A stretch of 64,000 nt of DNA from Methylobacterium sp. CB376. GTDB lineage: Bacteria > Pseudomonadota > Alphaproteobacteria > Rhizobiales > Beijerinckiaceae. The notes under the pieces were generated by a model. The model did no database searches and was not told the origin of the DNA. It was given only the letters and a program-made list of their open reading frames with translations. The position numbers were made by a program, and so were the translations under genes. Shown piece after piece: positions 8,084 through 17,684 of this stretch. Location: positions 1,240,001-1,304,000 of the forward strand of contig NZ_CP121648.1 of the NCBI RefSeq assembly GCF_029714205.1, written 5' to 3'. Each line of letters begins with the position of its first letter. The stretch's first letter is position 1.

Positions 8084-11000
8084 TCAGAACCGGTAGGTGA
8101 AGCCGCCCTTCACGGCGTGGTCCTGCGCCCGCGGCCCGACCTGCCCCGTGTAGGACACGTCGAGCGTCGCCCGCTCCGAGAGCCGCAGCGAGAGGCCGGC
8201 CCGCGCCAGGAGGGCGTCGCGGTCGATCGGGATGCCCGCCGTGACGAAGCCCGGCGCCGTCCCGAAGGCGAGCAGCGCGGTCGGCACCACGTCCCCGAAG
8301 GCCCGGCGATAGCCGAGCAGCCCGTGCAGGATCACCGGCGCGCCGAAGCCCAGGTCGAGGCCCGTCTGCGCCCGCATGCCCGCCGTCAGCGTCGGGATCT
8401 CCGCCGTCCGGGCGGCGCCGGTGAGGGCCCCCACCCCGCCGGTCTCCGCGAAGCGGTCGCGGTCGATGCTCACGGAGGCGCCACCCACGAAGGGCTCGAT
8501 GAAGGTCGGGATGGGCGCGAGCGGATCCTTGCCCGCGACGGACGGCGCGCCGCCCAGCACGATCCTGTAGCCGATCTCGCCGAAGCCCTGCACCGTCGCG
8601 CCGCCGTAGCGCGCCGCCTCGGTCTCGGCCACGCCCGGGAAGGTCACGCTGCGGCGCGTGCGCAGGCTGTCCCCGGCATAGACCGCCCCGAGGCGCAGCG
8701 CGAACGGACCCGCCTCGTAGCCGCCGTACACGCCCCCGAAGCCGCTCTCGATCGTGCCCGACTGCACCCGGCCGGGCGTGTCGAGGCTCGTCGTCGTGTA
8801 GCCGCCCGCGACGCCGAGCGTGAGCCCGTTCCCCAGCCGCAGGTCGGCGCCGAGCACGAAGCCGGCCGTGTCGCGGCTCACCGCCACGGCGTTCCCGTCG
8901 CTGCGCGCCTCGCCGAAGGAGCCGAAGCCCTGGCCCCAGAGGCCGAAGACCCGCGGGTCGAGCACCCGGACCGGCACGGGCGCCGCCGGGGCGGCCCGCC
9001 CGGGCAGGTCGGCCGTGTAACTGGCCGGCAGGCTGCCGTAGTCGCGCACGCCCGCCTCGCCCCGGCGCAGGCGGTCGAGGATCGCCTCCCGCACGAAGAA
9101 GGCGGTCTCGGAGGCGGCGGAGACGCTGCTCGCGTGGATGTCGCCGCTGAGGGCCTGGAAGGCGCCGACCGCCTCCGGCGTGGTCAGCCCGACGGTGCGG
9201 GCCGTGACGGCGCTCGCCCCGCCGCTCGCCTGGATGCCGTTCGCCGCGGCGGCCTGGTTTGCGGGTCCGGGCCACTGCCGCGAAGGGAACGTCGTTGCGG
9301 GTGAGCGTCAGGTCGACCTCGTTCGCCTGGTAGCGCAGGGTCGGGGTGAGGAAGGCGAAGTTGGCGGTGACGCCCGCGAAGCTGCCGCTCACCCCGCCGC
9401 CCGCCGTCAGGATCGGGTAGAGGGTGCGCGGGGCGTAGGTGCCGGCCTGGGCCAGAACCGCGACGGTGCCCCCGGCGAGGGCGGCGGTGCCGGTGGCGGC
9501 GAGGCGGTCGGCCTGCCCGGCCGCGTTGGCCTCGACCCGGTAGGTCGAGCCGGCCGCGAAGGCGACGGTCCCGGCGACGGTCAGGGTGCCGATCGAGGTG
9601 CCGGGCGCCACGGTGCCGCCGGCCTGGGCCACGATCCCGCCGACCGTGCCGGTGCCGCCGAGGAGGCCGCCGGCTCCGACCGTGACCGGCCCGCCGATCA
9701 CGCCGTTCGCGTAGAGGGCGCCGGTATCGCCGATCGTCACCGCGGTGGTGAGGCGGTCGGCCGGGTCCATGCGCAGCGTGCCGACCACGTTGTCGAAGTA
9801 TCCGGCGGCCGCGTAGAGGTCGAGGCGCGCCCAGTAGCTGAGCGGCTGCCCGTAGAAGGCTGCGAGCGCGGTGGTCTCGGTGTTGACCAGGATCTGGTTG
9901 ATCGTGGCGGTGGCGAGGTTCCCGGAGAGGCCGCCATTCGGCGCGAGCGTCGCGGCCGCGCCGGTGCCGCCGTAGAGGGGCGCGAGGAGGATCGCGGCGT
10001 CCGGCCCGCCCGCCGGGGCCTGCTCGCGGGGCGCTTGGTCGAACGGGAGGGTGGGCAGGCCGTAGGTCAGGCGGGACTGGTAGAGCGCCTGATTGGCGGC
10101 CGAGGGCAGGTAGGGGGTGTTGGTCGTGTTGGCGGCGCCGGCGGCGCAGGCCGCCACGGAGGCGCCGCACTGGGCCGCGAGGTAGCCCTGGAGCTCGCCC
10201 TGGGCGCGCGTGAACAGGCCCGGCAGGTTCATCGCCAAGCCGGTGGTCGCGGCGTTGGCGACGTAGGCCGGGTTGGTGAAGGCCTGGGCGAGGTCGTAGG
10301 CCGAGAAGGCCCGCGACGCGACGATGTCGAGCGGGTAGTGGACGCCCAGCACGATGCGGCTGTCCGCGTATTCGGCGGCCCGGGACAGCATGCTGCGGTA
10401 TTGCTGCGGCACCAGCATGGCGAGCAGGATTCCGTCCGTAAAGGCGTACTGCGTGTGCCCGCTCGGGAAGGACGGGTTGGTGGCGATGCCGTTGAGCGCC
10501 GTCGGGTCGAAGATCGCGTAGCGGCCGGGCGCGACCTGGATCGGCCGCGAACTGCCGTAGACGTCCTGGCCGGCCTGGGTGTTCGTCACCCCGTAGGCGA
10601 GGTCGTAGACGCTGTCGCGGGTGTTCGGCAGGCCGTTCAGGGTGGGCAGGGTGGAGCCCGCCGGCGCGACGGCCGGGACCGGCACGTAGTTCGCGGGCGT
10701 CGTGCCCGGGTTCGTGGCGGCGCCGTTCGCGAAGTAGTTCTTGGCGACGCCGAGATCGGTGCCCATCACCGAGTAGGCCGTGTTGAGCAGGGCGAAGGTC
10801 GCGGCGAGCGGACCCGTCGTGGCGGTGCTCGCCCGGATGCCGGCCTGGTAGAGGCTGCCGAGCTGCGGGCCGAGACCGCCGACCGGCTGGACCGGGTTCA
10901 GCGTGCCCGCGCCCTGGACCGCCTGGAGCGGCAGGCCGCCCGCGAGATTGTCGGCCGGCCCGAGAGTGACCGTCGTGCCGTTGGCGAGGGTGATGGCGGT

Positions 11001-11273
11001 GACGAAGGCCGCGCTGCCCGGCAGCGCCTTGTCGCTGATCGCGAGCTGCCTCTGCGCCGTCGTCGCGTTCTGGTTCTGCGCGATCGCCTGCGAGAGGTTG
11101 AGCTGAAGCGTCTGCCGGCCGACCGGGGTGCTGGCGAGCGACAGGAAGGGCGCCAGCAGGTTCAGCACGTTGACGTTGGCCGGCGTCGTGTTGACGGCCT
11201 GGGCCCGCGCCGCCCCGACTCCCATGATGGCCGTGATCACGGCCGCAAGCGAGACACCCGACAGGAACCTCAT
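8084..11273 (-). pseudogene. PAP2-phosphatase autotransporter, frameshifted (copy 1)
   Basis: Same gene as the intact 1062-residue copy at 60228-63416, but with one extra T in the run at 9258-9260 (TTT here, TT there). The frame from the start at 11273 shifts after the passenger domain and never reads the beta-barrel. The barrel half survives only as an open frame at 8084-9094. The signal peptide (ending GAARAQA), the phosphatase motifs PSGH and SRIVLGVHYPLD, and the passenger repeats are all present upstream of the break. The product would be exported but not inserted in the outer membrane. A sequencing error cannot be excluded. Confidence 0.85.
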
Positions 11274-11520
11274 CCGGCTTCCCCAAAGTCATTCTGAGCG
11301 ATGCTCTCGGCCGGGATGGTTAAGGTGCGGCAACGCGCGGGTCGCCGTCATAATCCGTCATAATTTCTGCCGCATCCGGACCGTGTCCGAACTGCCACGA
11401 CTCGCGATGAGCCGGCGAAATATCTTTGTTTCGAATTGGTATCTCGGCATCCGCGGCGCTCGCCCGCGCGTTCTCCGCCCCGTGCGGTCGAGCAAGGCTG
11501 GCGCGATCGGGACCCCTGGG

Positions 11521-12006
11521 TCAGGGTTCCGCCCCGGGCGGGAGCAGGCGCGCCCGCGCGGCCCGGTGGGCCCGCCCCTTGCCGTGGAGGGGCCAGTAGC
11601 GCTCCATGGCCAGGTAGGTGAAGGAGGCCGACCAGCCGATCAGCAGGAGCCCGTTCAGGGCCTCGACCCCGGCGAGCAGCCGCGTGTGCGAGGCCGGAAT
11701 ATGGTCTCCGAAGCCGAGCGACGTGTAGGTGACCACCGAGAAGTAGAGGCAATCCTCGAACGAGGTGACCGGGACGCCCGCGAAGGCCCCGTGGCCGAGC
11801 CGCAGGACGAGCAGCCAGTACATCCCGGCGTAGATCCAGACCGCGATGGTGTGGCCCACGAAGGCGGCCAGCACCACGACCAGGATGCGGGCGCGCGGCG
11901 GCACCGGGAGGTCGGACAGGTGCTCGGAGGTGAGCCGCAGCACCTCGTAGAGCACCAGGATCGTGGCGACCACGAGGACGATGCTGGCGGTGATGGCGAC
12001 GAGCAT
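11521..12006 (-). CDS. Two-transmembrane potassium channel protein
   Basis: 161 residues from the ATG at 12006. Several hydrophobic segments flank a pore loop whose selectivity filter reads TYTSLGFGDHIP, the TxGFGD form of the K+ filter. The C-terminus is short and basic, without an RCK/TrkA-N domain, so gating by a cytosolic ligand domain is not evident. A 12-residue in-frame extension to 12042 is possible. The 3' part is duplicated at the right end of the window. Confidence 0.8.
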   Translation of the reverse strand: MLVAITASIVLVVATILVLYEVLRLTSEHLSDLPVPPRARILVVVLAAFVGHTIAVWIYAGMYWLLVLRLGHGAFAGVPVTSFEDCLYFSVVTYTSLGFGDHIPASHTRLLAGVEALNGLLLIGWSASFTYLAMERYWPLHGKGRAHRAARARLLPPGAEP

Positions 12007-12065
12007 CCGGCAAGAATGCGGGCATCTTGGGCTGCCCGTCATTGACCTTGCTCAACCCGGCCGCA

Positions 12066-12809
12066 TCATTGGCGGGCGGGTTGCGGCCCCTGCCCCGACC
12101 GCGCCTCCGCCGGGGCGGTCCCGTCGGCTCCCCCGGGTCCGGCCTCCTCCAGCAGCAGGGTTCGGACGTCGTTCAGGACGAGGGCCGGCTCGAAGAAGTC
12201 GAGGCTGTAGATGTTGCGGATGCGCCCCCGCCGGTCGATCAGGAAGGCGCGGAGGAGGTGGCCGAGCGCGCCGCCGGGGCGGCGGTCGAGCCGCTGGTCG
12301 TAGGCAGCGAGGATCGGCGCGAGGGCGTCCCGGTCGGGCGCCGTGAGGAAGGCCCAGGCGGGCGCCGCCGGGTCCGAGGAGCGCCACGCGGCCGCGAAGG
12401 CGCGCATCACCTCCGGCGTGTCGTGCTCCGGGTCGAAGCTCAGCGTGACGAGGCGCATCCGCCGCGACAGGTCCGCGTCCGCCGCGGCGAGGTCCTGCAG
12501 CCGGGCCATGTCGGCGCTGGCCAGGGGGCAGAGGTCGCCGCAGCGCGTGTAGATCAGGGCGAGCACGGTCGCGCGGCCGCGCAGCGCGTCCCGCAGCAGG
12601 TCCAGGCGGCGGCCGGTCTCGTCCAGCACGACGCCCCCGGCCGCCGGCCGGATCGGGGGCAGGCGGTAGCTCCCGGCCGGCGGCACCGGGAAGGAGGGGC
12701 CGGCCGCGGCGCCGGGCGCGGGCGGGTGGCCCTCGTGGGCCGCCGCGCCGAAGGCGGGCACCGCGACGGCGAGCGCCGCGGCGAGGAGCGGGAGCGCCGC
12801 CGGTCGCAT
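12066..12809 (-). CDS. SCO1/SenC family copper-binding thioredoxin-like protein
   Basis: 247 residues with a Sec signal peptide (ALPLLAAALAVAVPAFGAAA), then a thioredoxin fold with the CxxxC copper motif (RCGDLCPL) and the distal histidine in GALGHLLRAFLID. SCO proteins deliver copper to cuproenzymes in the periplasm, classically CuA of cytochrome oxidase. Here the gene lies 6 nt downstream of an SBP56 gene on the same strand. The SBP56-type methanethiol oxidase is copper-dependent and often has a SCO neighbour, so copper loading of that enzyme is the likely role (inference). Confidence 0.85.
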   Translation of the reverse strand: MRPAALPLLAAALAVAVPAFGAAAHEGHPPAPGAAAGPSFPVPPAGSYRLPPIRPAAGGVVLDETGRRLDLLRDALRGRATVLALIYTRCGDLCPLASADMARLQDLAAADADLSRRMRLVTLSFDPEHDTPEVMRAFAAAWRSSDPAAPAWAFLTAPDRDALAPILAAYDQRLDRRPGGALGHLLRAFLIDRRGRIRNIYSLDFFEPALVLNDVRTLLLEEAGPGGADGTAPAEARSGQGPQPARQ

Positions 12810-12815
12810 CCGGGC

Positions 12816-14138
12816 TCAGTTCGTGGAGGGCGAGGCCGCCCCGAACGCCATCATGTGCGGGCGCCCGAGACGCTCGGCCGTGAAGTCGATCGCGAAGCGC
12901 GGCGTCAGCGCGGCGCCGTCCCAGGTATACGCCTTCAGGAACTGCTCGTTCTCGGCCCCCGTCTTGTCCCAGTTCGCCAGGAGCGAACTCGTGTAGTAGA
13001 GGCGTTTGCCGTCCCAGCTCTGCGAGACCATGTTGAGCTGCGCGCCGATCTTCTTCTCGTAGATCTGCCGCGGCCGGTGCGGGTCGGAGACGTCGAAGAC
13101 GCGCGTGGTGCCGTCCATGAAGGTGTCCACGAACAGGGTGCGGTCGTCCGCCGAGAGGCTGATGTCGACCGGGAGCGGCAGCTTGGAGGGATCGCCGATA
13201 TCGGCCACCGCCTCGGCCTTCCAGGTGCCGCGCTCATCCTCGTGGACGAGCCAGATCTTCGCCGTGAGGGCGGTCGAGGTGAAGGCGTAGGAGTGGTGCG
13301 GCCCCCAGGCCCAGCGGATCTCCAGGGGCACGCCCGGCACGTGCAGCACCGACCGGGGCTGCCGGGCGTGGAAATCCCACACGACCATGGTCTGGCCGAA
13401 GCGCTTCATGGCCTCGGCATCCGCCACGACCTCGGCGAGCGGGCGCATGTAGTTCTCGAGGCCCGTGAAGGACGAGGTCAGCATCACGTTGCGGCGCGGC
13501 AGCACGCGCGCGTCGTAGCCGTAGCCGTCGGCCCGGGCCTCGATCCGGGCGCCGTTCGGGGCCGCGTCGGTCGGCAGCCAGTGGGTCGCGATGTAGTCGC
13601 CGCCGTTGGAATACTCGACGAGGGCCGCCCGCCCGGTGCCGTCCCGGTTCGAGAGGCTCGGGATGAGCATGCGGCCCGGCAGCGCGTAGGCGCCGTGCGG
13701 GCCGGCCGCCCCGCCGCTCCTCTCGACGAAATCCTCGATCACCTTGACGAGGCGCGGCGTCCCGGGATCCGACGCGACGTCGAAGATGAAGATCTTGCTG
13801 TCGGACAGCCCGGCCGCCCAGAACTGGCGGCGGTCGTCGGTGAAGCCGCCGTGATGGGCCTCGTGCCGGCCGCCCACCGAGGCCGCGTGGATCGGCTTGC
13901 CGAAGGTCGGCGAGCCCTCGCGCGCGTCGACAGTGACGAGCTTGTCCGAGCCGTCGCCGAGCCCCTCGACGCCGAGCGTCCAGACGTAGACGAAATCCTC
14001 GACGCCGGTGATCTTGGCCATGTAGGGCGACTGGCAGGTCTCGTCGGCGAGGGCCGGCCCCGTCGCCAGCAGAAGGGCGGCGGCGCCCGCGCGCCACGCC
14101 GCGCGCACGCCGGACGGTCCCGAGTGGATCCTGCTCAT
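12816..14138 (-). CDS. mtoX: Selenium-binding protein 56 family, probable methanethiol oxidase
   Basis: 440 residues with a Sec signal peptide (AGAAALLLATGPALA) and an SBP56 beta-propeller: HEAHHGGFTDDRR, PHGAYALPGRMLIP, WGPHHSYAFTSTAL, LPLPVDISLSADDR. Periplasmic bacterial SBP56 proteins are copper-dependent methanethiol oxidases producing formaldehyde, H2O2 and sulfide. The His-rich positions typical of the metal site are present. The start at 14138 has a strong ribosome site (ggaggaga, 5 nt away). It is followed at once by a SCO1/SenC gene, the recognised partner. Substrate is inferred from family and context; the symbol is tentative. Confidence 0.78.
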   Translation of the reverse strand: MSRIHSGPSGVRAAWRAGAAALLLATGPALADETCQSPYMAKITGVEDFVYVWTLGVEGLGDGSDKLVTVDAREGSPTFGKPIHAASVGGRHEAHHGGFTDDRRQFWAAGLSDSKIFIFDVASDPGTPRLVKVIEDFVERSGGAAGPHGAYALPGRMLIPSLSNRDGTGRAALVEYSNGGDYIATHWLPTDAAPNGARIEARADGYGYDARVLPRRNVMLTSSFTGLENYMRPLAEVVADAEAMKRFGQTMVVWDFHARQPRSVLHVPGVPLEIRWAWGPHHSYAFTSTALTAKIWLVHEDERGTWKAEAVADIGDPSKLPLPVDISLSADDRTLFVDTFMDGTTRVFDVSDPHRPRQIYEKKIGAQLNMVSQSWDGKRLYYTSSLLANWDKTGAENEQFLKAYTWDGAALTPRFAIDFTAERLGRPHMMAFGAASPSTN

Positions 14139-14320
14139 GGATCTCTCCTCCCCGCCCCCTGCCCGCGCCGACATCCTCCCGCCTCGACCGGCCCGGACGG
14201 GGCGGCGGGGAGCGGGATCGTGGCGACACCTGTTGCGATCATGCTTCGCCAATTCGGCGGGGGTGTCAATCACGCGACCCGGGCCGCCGGGATCTCCCCC
14301 GGCCCGGGCCCGCGGACCGC

Positions 14321-16267
14321 TCACGGGTCCTCCTTGACGAAGACCACGACGGCGTTGGCCGGCAGGACCACCGCCGCCGAGTGCGGCAGTCCGTGCAGCG
14401 GCGGGCCGCCCGCCTCGATCGCGCCGGAATTGCCGGCGACCGCCGGATTGACCCAGCCGTCGTAGACGTCGCTGTTGAAGGCCTCGCGCCACGTCCCGCC
14501 CCGCGGGAACCCGAGGGCGTAGCCGTGCCGCGTGGCCTCCGCCAAGCTCGCGGCGACGACCACGTCCCGCCCCTGGCCCGGCAGCCAGCGATGATACGCG
14601 ATGACGCGGTTGAGATTGTGGACGTGGAAGACGTTGATCTCGCCGCGGGTCAGCGCCGGCTGCGCCCGGCGCAGGCCGATCAGCTCGCGCGTGAAGCGCA
14701 GGAAATCCGCCATCGCCCGGTCCTGCCGCAGGCCGTCCCACCAGATGCGGTGGTCGGGATCGTCGGGGGAATCGCTCCAGAGCTTGTCCTCCAGGAACTC
14801 CTGACCCATGAACAGGAGCGGGATGCCGGGGCCGGTGAGGAGCAGGCCCGTCGCGACCCGCGAGCGGCTGCGCGCGTACCACGAGCGCGCGTTCGACGGA
14901 TCGGCGGCGGCCGGGACGCGCGGGCGCCGGTCCTTCGCCTCGTGGGCGACGAGCAGGACGTCGTGGTTCTCCAGCATCTGGACCGCGCGCCAGCGCTGCG
15001 GGAGGCCGTTCCACGCCGCCAGGGCCTGCGCGACCGGGTCGAGGTTCACGTCCGCGTCGCGCCCGCCCGCCGCCTGGGCGAGCGCCTGCCGCACGCTCTC
15101 GCGCAGGCCCGCGTGCCAGACGAGGTCGAAGCCCGCGCCGCCCTCCGCCGCCGGGCGCACGCAGGCGGCCTGATCGGGCGCCCAGTACTCCGCGACCTGC
15201 ACGGCCGAGGGCTTGGCGCCGCGCAGGGCCGCCGTCAGGTCCTGGCAGAAGGACCAGCCGCCGAACGCGTCGATGACGCTCACCTCGTCGTAGCGCAGCC
15301 CGTCGACGTGGAATTCCCGGGCCAGGAACACGGCATTGTCGATCAGGAACCGGCGCACCGGGGCGTTCCAGTACGCGAAGACGAGGCCGCCCGCCCAGCC
15401 CCGGTCCGTGAAGTAGAGGCTGTCGTTGTTGTTGCCCTGCGGGACCCGGTCGAAGAAGTACAGGCTCTCGTCGCCGAAATCACCGCCCGCGTGATTGTAG
15501 ACGACGTCGAACAGCACCGCGATGCCGTGGACGTGCAGCAGGTCGACGAACAGGCGCAGCTGCCCGGCGGCGTCCCGGATGTCGGCCGCCGCCACGGGGG
15601 CGTGGCCGCGCGCGGCCAGGAGGGCGTTGGCGCGCCGCAGGGAGGGGCCGAGTTCGGCCTCCGGCACCGCATAGGTAAATTCCGGCGAGAAATAGTCGGT
15701 GCCGTTGTAGCCGAGGCTGAAGGCGGTCGGGAATTCCACGATCGGCAGCGGCTGCACGGCCGTGACGCCGAGCTCGGCGAGGTAGGGGATCCGGTCGATC
15801 GCGTCCAGGAAGGTGGCGACCCGGCCCTGGCGCCGGTCCGCCCCCGCCGCGTCGACGGCGAAGAAGGTCCCGACATGGAGCTGGTAGATGATCAGGTCCT
15901 CGTAGGCCGGCGGGCGGAACCCCGCATCGTGCCAGGGATAGGCCGCCGGATCGGTCACCACGCAGTTCCAGTCCGGGGCGACGATCTCGCGCGCGTGAGG
16001 GTCGCGCTTGTATCCCCGCGAGCCCGGCCCGTCGACGTAGAACTTGTACTGCGCGCCCGCGCCGACGCCCGGTACGAAGCCGGCCCAGCAGCCGGAGGGA
16101 TCGCGCACCAGCCGCTGCGCCTCCGCGCGAGGAGACCAGCCGTTGAACGAGCCGGTCACCCACACGCCGAGGGCGCGCGGGGCCCAGCACCGGAAAGTGC
16201 AGCCGCCGGGCCTCGCCGTGGCGCCCATCGGCGTGTCGGGACCGATGTGAGTCTGGCTGGCGGGCAT
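14321..16267 (-). CDS. GH13 alpha-amylase family protein, branching-enzyme or trehalohydrolase-like
   Basis: 648 residues. The N-terminal CBM48-like domain (CTFRCWAPRALGVWVTGSFNGW) precedes a GH13 barrel with the conserved regions DVVYNHAGG, HVDGLRYDEV (nucleophile Asp), VAEYW (acid/base Glu) and MLENHDV. It probably transfers or hydrolyses alpha-glucan branches, as in glycogen or trehalose metabolism. The exact activity (GlgB, TreZ or a separate clade) cannot be settled from sequence alone. It is monocistronic here, upstream of nothing related. Confidence 0.75.
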   Translation of the reverse strand: MPASQTHIGPDTPMGATARPGGCTFRCWAPRALGVWVTGSFNGWSPRAEAQRLVRDPSGCWAGFVPGVGAGAQYKFYVDGPGSRGYKRDPHAREIVAPDWNCVVTDPAAYPWHDAGFRPPAYEDLIIYQLHVGTFFAVDAAGADRRQGRVATFLDAIDRIPYLAELGVTAVQPLPIVEFPTAFSLGYNGTDYFSPEFTYAVPEAELGPSLRRANALLAARGHAPVAAADIRDAAGQLRLFVDLLHVHGIAVLFDVVYNHAGGDFGDESLYFFDRVPQGNNNDSLYFTDRGWAGGLVFAYWNAPVRRFLIDNAVFLAREFHVDGLRYDEVSVIDAFGGWSFCQDLTAALRGAKPSAVQVAEYWAPDQAACVRPAAEGGAGFDLVWHAGLRESVRQALAQAAGGRDADVNLDPVAQALAAWNGLPQRWRAVQMLENHDVLLVAHEAKDRRPRVPAAADPSNARSWYARSRSRVATGLLLTGPGIPLLFMGQEFLEDKLWSDSPDDPDHRIWWDGLRQDRAMADFLRFTRELIGLRRAQPALTRGEINVFHVHNLNRVIAYHRWLPGQGRDVVVAASLAEATRHGYALGFPRGGTWREAFNSDVYDGWVNPAVAGNSGAIEAGGPPLHGLPHSAAVVLPANAVVVFVKEDP

Positions 16268-17080
16268 GGGACCGTCCTCGCTTCGCTCGCCTCCCCCGAT
16301 TCGGTCGCGTGCCGCCGTGTTCGGCGGTCATGCCGAATTCCTCTCACGCACACGCTCAGTGTCTCGCCCCGCTCGGGGCCGGAAGATCGCGCACGCCGCA
16401 CGACAACCCGCATTCAACAGGCGGATGCGGCGAAGCGGATGGACTACGCAAGACAAGGATGTCTGTAACTCCCTTATAGGCGAAGCGCCTCGATTGAGAA
16501 GGCCGATGATCCGGCCGCGTCGGAAATTTCGGTCGGCGTTCCGGCCGGACAAATCCGGGCGGATCTGGCGCCGCGACGGTCTCTGCCGGCCCGATCGCTG
16601 GCGGGCGGCGACCTTCCTCAGCTTTCGACCGGGAGAATGTCCGCGTCGCGCTCGCCCTCGTCCCGCCTCGCCCGACGGGCGTTCCCCCTCCGCCCGGCCG
16701 GGAACCGGCCGCGGGGCGGCGCCCGGCCCGGGCGGCTGCCAAGAGCGGCTGCCAAGAGCGGCTGCCAAGAGCGGCTGCCAAGAGCGGCTGCCAAGAGCGG
16801 CTGCCAAGAGTAGCAGCCAAGAGTACCAGCCAAGAGCAGCGGCAGACGAGTCGCGGGAATGCGGCGTCACCGGGGCTGCGACGCCCTCGCTCGCCCTGAT
16901 TTATTCTCATTCAAATCTGTGCGGCGGCGCGAGATGGGGGTTTCATCTTGCGCGACCGGCCCGGCTCCCGGTAGCTGGGCCGGAACAGGGCTGCCCCGCC
17001 CCGGTGCGCGGGAGCGCCCCGGGGCGCCCGGCCACGGGGTCCGCGCCGGAGCGCCGGCCCCTCGCGCGAGGATGCCACGG
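16268..17080. other. Long intergenic region with a 13-bp tandem repeat
   Basis: No convincing gene. The region holds the 5' flank of the GH13 gene, a small hairpin (AGGCG-aag-CGCCT at about 16480), the 13-bp tandem array at 16732-16835 and an AT-rich patch near 16895-16925 (gatttattctcattcaaatc). The patch could hold a promoter for the small gene at 17081. Open frames through the array exist on both strands but encode only simple repeats. Confidence 0.5.
16732..16835. repeat. 13-bp tandem repeat, six perfect plus two degenerate units
   Basis: The unit gcggctgccaaga is repeated without change six times from 16732 to 16809, followed by gtagcagccaaga and gtaccagccaaga. The period is not a multiple of three, and the region is not within a recognisable gene, so this looks like a non-coding variable-number repeat. 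Confidence 0.9.
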
Positions 17081-17320
17081 ATGGACGAACTGAACGGACG
17101 GATGCTCGGCGTGCAGATCCTTCTCACCGGCGTCATCGCCCGGATGGCCGGCGAGACGCGCGACCCGGTGGGGTTCCTCAGCGAATTCCGCGACGAGATC
17201 CGGGCGGTGGTCGGGGGCGTGCGCATCGCGGGCGCCGCCGACGAGGGGCGGGTGCGGGCGAGCGCCCTGGCGGCCGTCGACGAGCTGTTCGCCCTGATGA
17301 AGCCCCCGAGCCGGGAATGA
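17081..17320 (+). CDS. Small hypothetical protein
   Basis: 79 residues (MDELNGRMLGVQILLTGVIARMAGE...), amphipathic and helical with Leu/Val-rich stretches and an acidic/basic balance typical of a soluble helical protein. Ribosome site gagg lies 9 nt before the ATG at 17081; an earlier in-frame ATG at 17072 is too close to it. No family recognised. It lies alone between a tandem repeat and the iron-uptake promoter region. Confidence 0.5.
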   Translation: MDELNGRMLGVQILLTGVIARMAGETRDPVGFLSEFRDEIRAVVGGVRIAGAADEGRVRASALAAVDELFALMKPPSRE

Positions 17321-17684
17321 GGGCGCTCGACCGGAGTGCGGGCCGTCATCCCGCCCGTTTCGGGAAAGGTTCGGGTTGTTGCTGCCTTGCAACAATACAA
17401 CCTTAAATGGCAATCTTTCAGCGGATCCGGCCCCGGCGCCCTCCCGGCGACGCAGCAAGGCCCTGATCGCACAAGGGGAAATCTCGACGCCAGCGAGATC
17501 CGCAGATCATTCTTGGAAAAAGTCTAATCAGGGACTCTACCTCTGCGTTAGATCGCTGCGATTGCTATAATATTCCTTATTATAATTCCAAACTACGGCG
17601 ATTGACTGGAAAATTATCCTGCCTTTTTTAGCTTTCATGTCCGGCCCGAGGCGTGGCGCGGCATCCATACAGGGGGCACCATCC
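17321..17684 (+). promoter_or_regulatory. AT-rich promoter region of the iron-uptake operon
   Basis: 364 bases without a gene, ending in the most AT-rich stretch of this part of the window (17560-17640). It contains a TATAAT box at 17566-17571 embedded in a palindrome (see next entry). The GTG chosen for the receptor follows an aggggg ribosome site at 17671-17676. Confidence 0.55.
17566..17584. promoter_or_regulatory. 19-bp palindrome, candidate iron-responsive operator
   Basis: TATAATA-ttcct-TATTATA is a perfect 7-bp inverted repeat with a 5-nt spacer, 19 bp in all, the length of a Fur-type box. The left arm includes the likely -10 hexamer, so a bound repressor would block transcription of the receptor-piuC-exbB-exbD-tonB operon. 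Which regulator binds (Fur, Mur, RirA or Irr) cannot be told from this sequence. Confidence 0.5.

Larger units (their letters stand above)
6792..11857. repeat. Large direct repeat, copy 1 (at least 5,066 bp)
   Basis: This stretch is repeated in the same orientation at 58936-64000, offset 52,144 bases up to about 9257 and 52,143 after it. The left edge is sharp: 6792 matches 58936 while 6791 (g) and 58935 (c) differ. The right edge is not reached, because the match continues to the last base of the window. The only difference noticed is one extra T in this copy at 9258-9260. It carries the 5' end of DUF1491, the peptidoglycan-binding gene, the PAP2 autotransporter and most of the K+ channel gene. 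Confidence 0.95.

Noticed and set aside
6792..11857. The large repeat as a transposon
   Set aside because: No transposase, no terminal inverted repeats, and the left edge falls inside a gene; duplication explains it better.
16268..17080. Coding frames through the 13-bp tandem repeat
   Set aside because: Frames on both strands exist only because the repeat lacks stops; the products are simple repeats.
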